64,000 nt of DNA. It comes from CADEED01 sp035701825 (lineage in GTDB: Bacteria; Pseudomonadota; Gammaproteobacteria; Steroidobacterales; Steroidobacteraceae). Each line of letters starts with the position of its first letter. Within the stretch, counting starts at the first letter, position 1. The notes below the pieces were generated by a model, which saw nothing but the letters and a program-made list of their open reading frames with translations, ran no database searches and was not told where the DNA came from. Location of the stretch: assembly GCA_035701825.1 (NCBI GenBank), contig DASSRK010000198.1, positions 22,267 through 86,266 of the forward strand. Direction: 5' to 3'. A program made the translations under genes and the position numbers. Positions 26,710 to 34,979 of the stretch are shown here, piece after piece.

Positions 26710-27975
26710 ATGGCGGATCCACGCGCAGGCGAACTCGCCAACGCGGCAGTTCACGCGGCCAGCACGGGAAACTTCGCGGAGGCGGAGCGCCTGTGGCGCG
26801 AATTGCTGCGCCTCGATCCACGCAATTCGAAGGCGCTCTTCAGCCTCGGAGTCCACGCGCTCCAACGCGGCGATCTGAAATCCGCCCACGATCTGCTGGC
26901 GGCGGCGCGCGCGGTGGCGCCGAACGACCTGCTGGTATTGCTGACGCTCGGCACCGCGCATCGCCTGCGGGGTGACGCGAACGCCGAGCGCGAGGCGATC
27001 GAGGCGGCCCTTGCGGTCGATGCCTATTACATCCCGGCGTTGCTGGCGCGTGCCGCCTGGTTCGAGCGTGCCGGCAATCCCAAGGCCGCCGCGCAGAACT
27101 ACGCCAATTCCCTGAAGATCGCGCCGCCGGCCAGTCATTGGCCGGCGTCCCTGCGTGAGCAACTCGAGCACGCGCGCGCGGTGGTGGACCAATACTCGGC
27201 CGAGCGGCTCAAGCACATCGCGGACAAGGTCGCGGATCTGCAGGCCGGCTTGCCTTCCGCGGTACAGGCGCGCTGGAAGGAAGCGGCCAGCATCGTAGCG
27301 GGTCGCGCGCGGCCATACTTCTCCGAGTGCAACCAACTGCACGTGCCGCGCCTGCCGGCAATCCCGTTCTTCGAACGCGAGCACTTCCCTTGGCTGGCCG
27401 CGATGGAATCGAAGACCGCCGCGATTCGCGACGAGCTCGCAGCGGCGCTGACCGCGGAGCGCGACAAGTTCAATCCCTACATTGCTTATAGGCCCGGCGA
27501 CCCGGTCAACCAGTGGAAAGAACTCAACCACTCACATCGCTGGAGCGCGTATCACCTGTGGCGCGGCGGTGAGCCGCAACCCGGGAACCTCGCGCGCTGC
27601 CCGCAGACCGCGGCCGCGTTGGCTGACGCGCAGATGGCGGAGATCGCAGGACTGTGCCCGAATGCCATGTTCTCGGCGCTCGCCCCGCACACCACGATCC
27701 CGCCTCACAACGGCGAGACCAATGCACGCGTGGTCGCCCACCTGCCGCTGATCGTGCCCGACGGCTGCATCTACCGCGTGGGCGCGGACCAGCGGCGCTG
27801 GAACGTCGGGGAAATCCTGGTGTTCGACGACACCATCGAACACGAAGCGCGCAATGACAGCGACGAGCTGCGCGTCGTGCTGATCTTCGACCTGTGGAAT
27901 CCGCTGCTGAGCGTCGCGGAGCGCGCCATGGTGCAGGCGCTGGTCGCGGCCGCGCGCAGCTTCGGCGCCGCCTGA
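26710..27975 (+). CDS. TPR protein with aspartyl/asparaginyl beta-hydroxylase domain
   Basis: A 421-residue cytoplasmic protein. Residues 1-150 carry about three TPR units, and the C-terminal 200 residues match the Asp/Asn beta-hydroxylase family of Fe(II)/2-oxoglutarate dioxygenases. Iron ligands are probably the His of PPHNGETNARVV and of DDTIEHEARN, with the Arg of the first motif binding 2-oxoglutarate. It would hydroxylate a protein or peptide side chain chosen by the TPR part. Such genes are often found beside TonB-dependent receptors, as here, but the functional link is not established. Confidence 0.85.
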   Translation: MADPRAGELANAAVHAASTGNFAEAERLWRELLRLDPRNSKALFSLGVHALQRGDLKSAHDLLAAARAVAPNDLLVLLTLGTAHRLRGDANAEREAIEAALAVDAYYIPALLARAAWFERAGNPKAAAQNYANSLKIAPPASHWPASLREQLEHARAVVDQYSAERLKHIADKVADLQAGLPSAVQARWKEAASIVAGRARPYFSECNQLHVPRLPAIPFFEREHFPWLAAMESKTAAIRDELAAALTAERDKFNPYIAYRPGDPVNQWKELNHSHRWSAYHLWRGGEPQPGNLARCPQTAAALADAQMAEIAGLCPNAMFSALAPHTTIPPHNGETNARVVAHLPLIVPDGCIYRVGADQRRWNVGEILVFDDTIEHEARNDSDELRVVLIFDLWNPLLSVAERAMVQALVAAARSFGAA

Positions 27976-27978
27976 GAC

Positions 27979-28003
27979 TCGGGCCCCGTTGTCCGGGGCC
28001 CGA
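27979..28003. terminator. Hairpin between convergent genes
   Basis: A 10-bp perfect GC stem (27979-27988 with 27994-28003) with loop TTGTC lies between the hydroxylase and OmpA stops and may end both transcripts. No clear T-run is present. Confidence 0.6.
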
Positions 28004-28024
28004 TCCACTTCCGCTTCCGCCCGC

Positions 28025-29296
28025 CTAGTTCAGGGCGCGCAGCACCACGCGGCGATTCTGCGCCCGGCCATCCGCAGTCGCGTTGCTGGCCAGCGGTTCA
28101 CTCTCGCCGTAGCCGCGTGAGGTCAGCAGGTTGGTGACGCCATGGTCCTTGAGGTACGTGAGGACGCTCTCGGCACGCCTTGCGGACAACTGCAGGTTGT
28201 AAGCATCGGCGCCGCGATCGTCCGTGTGCCCGGCCACTTCGATGTTGAGCTCCGGATAGCGCTTGAGCGTCGCGACCGCGCGATCGAGTACCGGGATGCT
28301 CTCCGGCAGCAGGTCCGCGCTGTTGGTCGCGAACTTCACGCCTTGCAGGAGGATCTCCTGCTTGAACGGACAGCCCGTGGCATCGACGCGCTCGCCCTTG
28401 GGTGTGTCGGGACATTGATCGACACCGTCGACGATGCCGTCGCCATCGCCGTCACGCGGACAGCCTTTTTCGTCGACCGGAGTACCGGCCGGCGTGTTGG
28501 GGCACTGGTCGCGGCTGTCGCCGACCCCGTCGCCGTCGCTGTCGAGTTCGCAGCCCACCGCATCGACCCTGGCGCCCGCCGGCGTGCCGGGGCACTTGTC
28601 GTTGTCATTGGTGACGCCGTCGCCGTCTTCATCGAGCGGGCAACCGCTGGTGTCCACGGCGGTGCCGGCGGGGGTGCCGGGGCATCGATCGAGATCGTCC
28701 GCGACGCCATCGCCATCCGAATCGACCACCTTGCGCACCGCGGTGCCGCCCCAGTTGTACTGGATGCCCAGGCCCGCGTAATAGTCGACCAGCTGCGAAT
28801 CCGAATCGCCCCACAGCGCGCGGCGCGCACCCAGGTCGCCCCGCAATTGCATCGCGGAGCCATCGGCACGCTCTCCGCCGAGATCGATCAGCAGGCCCAC
28901 CCCGTAGAGCGCGGAGAAGTCCTTGGCGTTTTCGCCCGGATCGAGGCGGCTCTCGAACATCCCGAGGCCGAGGTTGATGAACGGGTTGACCTTGCCGTCG
29001 CGGTAGAACACGCGTTTGCCGCTCAACGCGAAGCCGTTCAGGTCGAGCGTGCCATTGTTGGCACGATCGTGCTGCGAGCCGTAGATGCCCAATTCCACGT
29101 CCCAATTCGCATTGATGGTGCGGCCGAAGGCGAGGCCGATTCCCACGTCGTCGTCGGCCGCGCGCTCGTCGTCGAGCCACAGCGAATAGATCTCGGGGGC
29201 AACGTACCAGCTTCCTTCCGGGGCACCGGCCATGGCGACCGAAGCCACCGATGCCGCGATGCAAAGGCTGAGTACCAGGGTAGCGATTCTTCTCAT
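28025..29296 (-). CDS. OmpA-family protein with thrombospondin type 3 repeats
   Basis: A 423-residue outer-membrane protein: signal peptide (1 to about 23), an 8-strand barrel-like region to about 185, four calcium-binding TSP3 repeats (DSDGDGVADDLDRCPGTPAG and variants, each with a Cys pair pattern), then an OmpA C-terminal domain with the peptidoglycan-binding signature EVAGHTDDRGADAYNLQLS and NRRVVL. It ties the outer membrane to the cell wall; the repeats form a rigid calcium-stabilised linker. AGGGAG precedes ATG 29296. Confidence 0.93.
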   Translation of the reverse strand: MRRIATLVLSLCIAASVASVAMAGAPEGSWYVAPEIYSLWLDDERAADDDVGIGLAFGRTINANWDVELGIYGSQHDRANNGTLDLNGFALSGKRVFYRDGKVNPFINLGLGMFESRLDPGENAKDFSALYGVGLLIDLGGERADGSAMQLRGDLGARRALWGDSDSQLVDYYAGLGIQYNWGGTAVRKVVDSDGDGVADDLDRCPGTPAGTAVDTSGCPLDEDGDGVTNDNDKCPGTPAGARVDAVGCELDSDGDGVGDSRDQCPNTPAGTPVDEKGCPRDGDGDGIVDGVDQCPDTPKGERVDATGCPFKQEILLQGVKFATNSADLLPESIPVLDRAVATLKRYPELNIEVAGHTDDRGADAYNLQLSARRAESVLTYLKDHGVTNLLTSRGYGESEPLASNATADGRAQNRRVVLRALN

Positions 29297-29357
29297 GGGG
29301 CCATCTCCCTAGCTAATTGGCCGCGATCATAGCCGACGTCGCCGGTCGCAGTGTCTG

Positions 29358-29861
29358 TCAATGGTCCGTGAGTGCCGGGTGGGCGACCTTCTGCCCGGTA
29401 CGCAGCGCCAGCCGCCGGGCCTCGCCCGCGGCGATCTCGAGCACCGCGACCGCGGGCCCGTGGCTTTGGATCAGGGCGAGCGAGTGCGGGGTTGTTTGCT
29501 CGACGATCTGCATGATGCGGTGACGCGCGTCGATGAACACCATGTCGAGCGGGATGTAGGTGTTCTTCATCCACATGTTGATCTGCTTCGGCTCCGAGTA
29601 CACGAACAGCATGCCGTGCTTCTCCGGCAGCGAACGCACGAACATCAGGCCCTGCGCCTGGCGCGGCGGCGTGTCGGCCAACCACACGCGCAGCACCTCG
29701 TGCATTTTCTTGCCGTCGCTGATCTCCAGGTCGTTCTGCGGGAAGGCGTCGAGGTTCTCCAGCGGGCCGGTTTGTGCCGGCGCGTGCACGGCGCATACCA
29801 GCAGCAGCGCGCCGCAGGCCGCGAGCAGGCCGCGGCGCAGGAGTTCAGGTCTTCGTGGCAT
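29358..29861 (-). CDS. DUF192 family exported protein
   Basis: A 167-residue protein with an N-terminal signal or anchor segment and a DUF192 domain (GLMFVRSLPEKHGMLFVY, MWMKNTYIPLDMVFID). DUF192 proteins are small beta-barrel-like periplasmic proteins of unknown function. Start choice is uncertain: ATG 29861 begins just before the hydrophobic segment, and ATG 29882 adds seven residues. Either start lies inside the 3' end of the upstream exported protein gene, so translation is probably coupled. Confidence 0.82.
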   Translation of the reverse strand: MPRRPELLRRGLLAACGALLLVCAVHAPAQTGPLENLDAFPQNDLEISDGKKMHEVLRVWLADTPPRQAQGLMFVRSLPEKHGMLFVYSEPKQINMWMKNTYIPLDMVFIDARHRIMQIVEQTTPHSLALIQSHGPAVAVLEIAAGEARRLALRTGQKVAHPALTDH

Positions 29862-30474
29862 GGCTTGCCGGGTCTCTTGCATGGCGGTCATCGTCGCTGA
29901 ATTCCACGCGGCCCGCAAAGTCGAAGCTGGTCAGGATGACGCGCTCGTCCTTCACCAGGCTGCTCGCGGGGCCGAGGCAGAAACCGCGCGCCGTCACCCG
30001 GTAGACCGCGCGCCCGGCACCCAGGGTTTCCACGCGTTCCTGCGTCAGAGAATCCACCGTGCATTTGTCGTCACCCTGGGTCGCGAAGATCCGCCGTTCT
30101 CCTTCGAACAGCACTGTCACGTTGGTGCGCAGGCCGTTGCCGGAGGTGCCCTCGGTCACGCCCGCGATGCCGAATACCAGGCGGATGCGATGGCCTGCGC
30201 CGCGCGCCGGTCCGCCGATGCTGACGCGTACGCCATTGCTGTCGTGGTCCTTGCCGGGCGGCCGGGGACCGCCATCGCACTGCATCTCGGCGTTCTTCCA
30301 GTTCAAGTCGAGGTCGATGGCGCCGCGCATGCGTGCGCGCAGGTAACCGCCGCCCACGGAAAAGCAGCCCGCTGCCGTGCGGTCGGCGGGACCTGCAGGC
30401 GGATCTGCCGGGCTGGCGTGCGTGGATGTCAGCGCCATGACGACACCGACGATGGCGCAGGTGCGCGGAGACAT
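29845..30474 (-). CDS. Exported hypothetical protein
   Basis: A 209-residue protein with a signal peptide (1 to about 22) and a beta-rich mature part with several Cys (AAGCFSVGGG, MQCDGG, DKCTVD, RGFCLG) that may pair as disulfides. No domain is recognised. The 3' end overlaps the DUF192 gene by about 17 bp, which suggests an operon. ATG 30474 has no clear ribosome site, yet it begins the signal peptide. It diverges from glgC. Confidence 0.72.
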   Translation of the reverse strand: MSPRTCAIVGVVMALTSTHASPADPPAGPADRTAAGCFSVGGGYLRARMRGAIDLDLNWKNAEMQCDGGPRPPGKDHDSNGVRVSIGGPARGAGHRIRLVFGIAGVTEGTSGNGLRTNVTVLFEGERRIFATQGDDKCTVDSLTQERVETLGAGRAVYRVTARGFCLGPASSLVKDERVILTSFDFAGRVEFSDDDRHARDPASHATKT

Positions 30475-30496
30475 GCGTCTACGGTAGCACGCACCC

Positions 30497-30502
30497 TATA
30501 CT
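30497..30502 (+). promoter_or_regulatory. Putative -10 box for glgC
   Basis: TATACT lies 22 bp before the glgC ATG. The expected -35 place (30474-30479) is a poor match and falls at the start of the divergent gene, so this is a weak call. Confidence 0.3.
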
Positions 30503-30523
30503 GCCAATCAAAAGAGGACCCCA

Positions 30524-31795
30524 ATGGCCAAACGCCCCGCACGCGCTACTTCCGGTCGATACGTCAGCCGTCTCACCAGCGGCACCCTCGCGGTCATCAT
30601 GGCTGGCGGCCGCGGTGAACGACTCAAGGGCCTCACCGAGAATCGCGCCAAACCCGCGACGCCGTTCGGCGGCAAGTTCCGCATCATCGATTTCGTGTTG
30701 TCCAACTGCGTTAACTCGGGCATCCGCCAGATCACGGTGCTGACGCAGTACAAGGCGCAGTCGCTGATCCAGCACATCCACCGCGGCTGGGGCTACATGC
30801 GCGGCGAGTTCGGCGAGTTCGTCGAAGTAATTCCCGCGCAGCAGAAGACCGGCAGCCACTGGTATCGCGGCACCGCCGATGCGGTCTACCAGAACATCGA
30901 CGTCATGCACTCGCACCGGCCGAAGCACGTGCTGGTGCTGGCCGGGGACCACATCTACAAGATGGACTACGGCCCGATGATTGCCTATCACGTGGAGAAG
31001 GGCGCCGACATCACCGTGGGCGTGGTCGAGGTACCCATCGTCGATGCGCGCGAGTTCGGCGTGCTCACCGTGACCGAGTGGAATCGCGTCACGCGTTTCG
31101 TGGAGAAATCACCGACACCGGACCCGATGCCGGGGCGTACCGACGCGGCACTCGCCTCCATGGGCATCTACGTCTTCAATCCCGAGCTGCTCGAAAAACT
31201 GCTCATCGAAGATGCCGCCGACGACAAGTCCAAGCACGATTTCGGCAAGGACATCATTCCCAAGTCCATCGAGAAGTTGCAGGTCTTTGCCTATCCTTTC
31301 CGGGACGTTAAGACGCGTGCGCAGTCTTATTGGCGCGATGTTGGAACAATCGACGCGTTTTACGAGGCCAACATCGAGATGGTCTGGGTCAATCCCGAGC
31401 TCAACATCTACGACGAAGACTGGCCGATCTGGACCTACCAGGCGCAGACGCCGCCGGCCAAGTTCGTGCTTGACGAGGACGGTCGGCGCGGTATCGCGAT
31501 CAACTCACTGGTGTCGGGCGGCGTGATCATCTCCGGCGCGACGGTGCGTGAATCGTTGTTGTTCTCGGGCGTGCGAGTGGAGGAACGTTCGAACGTCGAG
31601 CGCTCGGTGATCCTGCCCAATGTGCGCATCGGACCTGATTGCCAGATCCGCAACGCCATCATCGACGAGAACTGCGAGATCGCCGGGGGCACGCGCATTG
31701 GTTTCGATCGTGCCGAGGATTCCAGGCGCTTCCTGGTCACGGACAAGGGCGTGGTGCTGGTGACGCCCGACATGCTCACGCATGGCCATGCCTGA
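30524..31795 (+). CDS. glgC: Glucose-1-phosphate adenylyltransferase
   Basis: A 423-residue enzyme that makes ADP-glucose from ATP and glucose 1-phosphate, the committed step of bacterial glycogen synthesis. The N-terminal nucleotidyltransferase motif is MAGGRGERLKGLTENRAKPA, with the PFGGKFRIIDF product site and YRGTADAVYQN; a left-handed beta-helix follows near the C-terminus (VIISGATVRESLLFSGVRV). Such enzymes are allosterically controlled by glycolytic intermediates. AAAGAGG precedes ATG 30524. glgA lies convergently 400 bp downstream. Confidence 0.96.
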   Translation: MAKRPARATSGRYVSRLTSGTLAVIMAGGRGERLKGLTENRAKPATPFGGKFRIIDFVLSNCVNSGIRQITVLTQYKAQSLIQHIHRGWGYMRGEFGEFVEVIPAQQKTGSHWYRGTADAVYQNIDVMHSHRPKHVLVLAGDHIYKMDYGPMIAYHVEKGADITVGVVEVPIVDAREFGVLTVTEWNRVTRFVEKSPTPDPMPGRTDAALASMGIYVFNPELLEKLLIEDAADDKSKHDFGKDIIPKSIEKLQVFAYPFRDVKTRAQSYWRDVGTIDAFYEANIEMVWVNPELNIYDEDWPIWTYQAQTPPAKFVLDEDGRRGIAINSLVSGGVIISGATVRESLLFSGVRVEERSNVERSVILPNVRIGPDCQIRNAIIDENCEIAGGTRIGFDRAEDSRRFLVTDKGVVLVTPDMLTHGHA

Positions 31796-32252
31796 AGCGT
31801 CATGCCGCCGGACGTCGCTGCTGGCGCTGATCGGCGCGCTGCTGGTCGCGCCCGCATGTTCCACCCTCAAGCTCGAGCCGCCGCAACTCAGCGTCGTGAC
31901 GATGAAGGTACAGAGCGCCGACATCTTTTCGCAGCGGCTGCAGATGCGCCTGCGCGTGGTGAATCCCAACGACCGCGAGCTGCCCATCAAGGGCATCAGC
32001 TATCGCATCGAAGTCGAGGGCGACCCGCTGGCGGAAGGTCTCACCGACGCGCCCTTCGTGGTCCCCGCGCTGGGCGAGGCCGAGTTCGACATGCAGGTCA
32101 CGGCGAACCTCGCCGGCACGCTGGCGAAATACCTGATGCGCGGCAGTACGCCCCCGGCGCTCGACTACCGCCTGGTCGGCAAGGTGGCGCTATCCAGCGG
32201 CTTTCTGCGCAGCATTCCCTTCGACGAGCATGGCAGCGTCAAGCTGAAGTAA
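31782..32252 (+). CDS. LEA type 2 (WHy domain) lipoprotein-like protein
   Basis: A 156-residue protein with a hydrophobic N-terminus ending in a loose lipobox (APACS) and a LEA14/WHy beta-sandwich domain (QRLQMRLRVVNPNDRELPIKG, GISYRIEVEG). Such proteins are linked to desiccation or stress tolerance in plants and bacteria, but the molecular role is unclear. It overlaps the glgC end by 14 bp and the convergent glgA end by 63 bp. A second in-frame ATG at 31788 is also possible. Confidence 0.82.
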   Translation: MAMPEASCRRTSLLALIGALLVAPACSTLKLEPPQLSVVTMKVQSADIFSQRLQMRLRVVNPNDRELPIKGISYRIEVEGDPLAEGLTDAPFVVPALGEAEFDMQVTANLAGTLAKYLMRGSTPPALDYRLVGKVALSSGFLRSIPFDEHGSVKLK

Positions 32253-33728
32253 CCCGGCGAACAGCTGCAGGTACTCGAGGGTCTGCTTCGCCCAGGAGAA
32301 ATCCTGGCGCATGGCGTTCTGCACCAGCCGATCCCACAGCTCCGGCTGCGCGTACCAGTCGCGCGCCGTGTCCAGGGCCCAGTTCATCGCGCCGCTGTCG
32401 AAATCGTTGAACACGATGCCGGTGCCGGTGCCGCTCGCCGGATCGAAGTGCGTGACCGAATCGGCGAGGCCGCCGGTGCGTCGCACGACCGGGATGGTGC
32501 CGTAGCGCAGGCTGTACATCTGGTTGAGCCCGCAGGGCTCGTACTGCGACGGCATCAGGAAAACGTCGCTCGCGCCCTCGATCCAGTGCGCCAGCGATTC
32601 GTCGTAGCCGCCGAAGAACCAGGCCTGTCCGCGGTGACGCTCGGCCAGCCCCGCGAAGAACCGCTCGTACTTTTCGTCACCGCTCCCCAGCACCGCGACG
32701 CGCACGTCGTGTTGTTGCAGCAGTCGCGGCAGCGTGTCGAGCAGCAGGTCGAAGCCCTTCTGCGGCGTGAGCCGGCTGACGATGCCGAACAGCGGCACAC
32801 GCCCCTGCGTGGGCCGCAGGTTCTGCCGCAGCAGGAAATTGCGCTTCAGCTCCGCCTTTTTCGCGAGCTGCTGCGGCCCGAAGTGCACCGGCAGGTGGCG
32901 GTCGTGGCGCGGGTCCCATTCCTCGTAGTCGACCCCGTTGAGGATGCCGCGCACCGCGTTGCCGCGCGCGGCCAGCGCCTGCTCCATGCCCATGCCATAC
33001 AGCGGCGTGGTGATCTCGCGCGCGTAGGTCGGGCTGACGGTGGTGACCGCGTCGGCGTGCAGGATGCCGTGCTTGAGCGCGTTGATGCGCCCGGCGCGCA
33101 GGTCGTCCTGGTGGAGTAGATAGGTGTCGGCGCCGAGATCGAGGTCCGCGACGTCGCCCGCGCCGAACTCGCCCTGGTAGCCGATGTTGTGGATGGTCAG
33201 CACCGAGCGCGCCGACGCGAACGCCGGGTCGTCGCGGTAGTTCGATCGCAGCCACAACGGCGCGAAGGCCGCGTGCCAGTCGTGCGAATGCACGATGTGC
33301 GGCTGGAAATTCATGCGCCGGCAGCATTCCAGCGCCGCGCGCGTCAGCACCAGGAAGCGCCGGTGCTCGTCCGGGTCATTGGTGTAGAGCCGTGGGCGCG
33401 CGTACAGGGCATCCGACTCCACGAGGTAGACAGGGGTCGACGAGCCAGGCCGGGCTGCCGTGCCCGGCAGCCGGGCGCGCCACACGTCGACCTGGTATTC
33501 ATGGCTGCCGATGACGATGGACAGTCGCTGCAGCGATTCGACCCGCACGGCGTCGACCTGGTCGCGGCGCATCTGCGCGTAGAACGGCACGAACAGGCGC
33601 ACGTCGTGGCCATGGGCCGTCAGCTGGCGCGACAACGCACCCGCCACGTCGGCGAGCCCGCCGGTCTTGGCGAAGGGAACGACTTCCGAGGCGATGGCGC
33701 AGATGTGCAGTTTCACGGCGGCGGGCAT
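32190..33728 (-). CDS. glgA: Glycogen synthase
   Basis: A 512-residue GT5 glycosyltransferase that adds glucose from ADP-glucose to glycogen. The N-terminus has the ADP-glucose KTGGLADVAGALS motif; further on come the HSHDWHAAF segment, EFGAGD, the GT-B C-terminal GIVSRLTPQKGFDLLL and the EPCGLNQMYSLRYGTIPVVR signature. It is about 35 residues longer than E. coli GlgA, mostly at the C-terminus, which overlaps the LEA gene. ATG 33728 is used; a GTG three codons upstream (33737) is equally possible as neither has a clear ribosome site. Confidence 0.95.
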   Translation of the reverse strand: MPAAVKLHICAIASEVVPFAKTGGLADVAGALSRQLTAHGHDVRLFVPFYAQMRRDQVDAVRVESLQRLSIVIGSHEYQVDVWRARLPGTAARPGSSTPVYLVESDALYARPRLYTNDPDEHRRFLVLTRAALECCRRMNFQPHIVHSHDWHAAFAPLWLRSNYRDDPAFASARSVLTIHNIGYQGEFGAGDVADLDLGADTYLLHQDDLRAGRINALKHGILHADAVTTVSPTYAREITTPLYGMGMEQALAARGNAVRGILNGVDYEEWDPRHDRHLPVHFGPQQLAKKAELKRNFLLRQNLRPTQGRVPLFGIVSRLTPQKGFDLLLDTLPRLLQQHDVRVAVLGSGDEKYERFFAGLAERHRGQAWFFGGYDESLAHWIEGASDVFLMPSQYEPCGLNQMYSLRYGTIPVVRRTGGLADSVTHFDPASGTGTGIVFNDFDSGAMNWALDTARDWYAQPELWDRLVQNAMRQDFSWAKQTLEYLQLFAGLLQLDAAMLVEGNAAQKAAG

Positions 33729-33754
33729 TTTAGCCACTAGTCGCCGCTGGTAGC

Positions 33755-34927
33755 ATGGCGACCGGTCTCATTCCCATGCGACGTGCACTCACATTCCTGA
33801 CGGCCATCCTGCTGTTGGCCGGATCGCTCGCCATCGGCGCGCTCGCGGCCGACCTGCCATTCTGGCGCCGCGCGCTGCAACTGCCGTTGTCAGCCGATTC
33901 GCTCTACCTACCGGTCGCGACGATCGGCGTGCAGGCGGATCCGCACGCCGCGCAGGCCGTGCGCGTGGCGACGTCGCTGCCTGCGTCCACGCCCGCCCAG
34001 GCGCTTGATGCCGCCGTCGCGCGGGCGCGCGCCGCGGGTTCGCGCGCGTTGCTGGTCATGCAGGGGGGCAGCCTGGTGCTGTCGCATTATTTCGGCGGCG
34101 ACGACCAGCACAGCCTGCTGCCCGCCGGGTTGATCGCGCGCCCCGCCACCGCCATGGCCGTGGGACTGGCGCTGGCCGACCGCAGCATCGAATCGCTCGA
34201 CCAGCCGGTGGCGCAGTACCTGCCCGAGTGGGACGACGAGCCGCGCGGGCGCATCACGTTGCGGCAGCTGCTCGAGGACACCAGCGGCCTCGAAAGCGGC
34301 GGCGCCATGCCGCGGCTGCTGCGCCACTCGCCGTGGAGCGAGCCACGGCTGCTGCCGGCGTTCGCCACCGCCAAGGGCGTGCGCATGGTGTTGGGCAACG
34401 ACTTCGCGAGCACGGCGTTGCGCTTCGACCTGGAACACGAGCCGGGCGGTTTCCATCACGCATCGCCGGCGAACCCGCAGCTCGCGGCGCTGATCGTGGA
34501 GCGCGCAACCCGCACTCCCTTCGAGCAATACCTCGACGAGCGGCTATGGCGTGCGTTGGGCAATGGCCCTGCCGAGCTCGCGCTCGATCGGCGCGCCGGC
34601 ATGCCGGCGGCGCATTGCTGCTGGCGCGCCACCGCGCCCGACATGCTCGCGTTGCTGAACCTGCTGGCAGTGCCAGGTGGCGCGGTGCTGCCCGACGGCT
34701 GGGCGCAGGAAATGTCACGCGCGTCGCGCGTCAATGCGGCGAGCGGCATGCAGCTCACGCGCGGCGAACTGTCGGGCCAGCTCGTGCTGGGCGGAAGCGA
34801 CGACGACGGCAGCGAGTTCTGGGTGTTTCCGCAGCGGCGGCTCGCCATCCTGAATATCGTCAATCCCGACGGGAGGAGCGACCCCGAGCTGCCCACCTTG
34901 CTGCTGCGGGCCCTCGATCCCGGCTGA
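33755..34927 (+). CDS. Beta-lactamase-fold (class C-like) protein with lost catalytic motifs
   Basis: A 390-residue exported protein with an N-terminal hydrophobic segment and a serine beta-lactamase/penicillin-binding fold, seen in the ESLDQPVAQYLPEW and ITLRQLLEDTSGLESGG segments. The motifs needed for catalysis are altered: the SxxK site aligns with LIAR (126-129), the YxN site with HAS in HHASPANPQ, and no KTG/HxG triplet is evident near GQLVLGGS. It is therefore probably a non-catalytic binding protein. ATG 33755 or ATG 33776 may be the start. It diverges from glgA with a gap of about 26 bp. Confidence 0.8.
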   Translation: MATGLIPMRRALTFLTAILLLAGSLAIGALAADLPFWRRALQLPLSADSLYLPVATIGVQADPHAAQAVRVATSLPASTPAQALDAAVARARAAGSRALLVMQGGSLVLSHYFGGDDQHSLLPAGLIARPATAMAVGLALADRSIESLDQPVAQYLPEWDDEPRGRITLRQLLEDTSGLESGGAMPRLLRHSPWSEPRLLPAFATAKGVRMVLGNDFASTALRFDLEHEPGGFHHASPANPQLAALIVERATRTPFEQYLDERLWRALGNGPAELALDRRAGMPAAHCCWRATAPDMLALLNLLAVPGGAVLPDGWAQEMSRASRVNAASGMQLTRGELSGQLVLGGSDDDGSEFWVFPQRRLAILNIVNPDGRSDPELPTLLLRALDPG

Positions 34928-34979
34928 GAGCGCAAGTAACGGGTCGCGCCGTGGCGATGACGCCCGCACACTGCGCCCC

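Noticed and set aside
22996..27531. 1511-codon open frame antisense to the TonB receptor and its neighbours
   Set aside because: It mirrors codon use of the real plus-strand genes, crosses three of them and the terminator, and shows no domain or ribosome site.
28391..28740. Repeats in the OmpA-family gene considered as a CRISPR-like or satellite array
   Set aside because: They are in-frame TSP3 protein repeats with varied codons.
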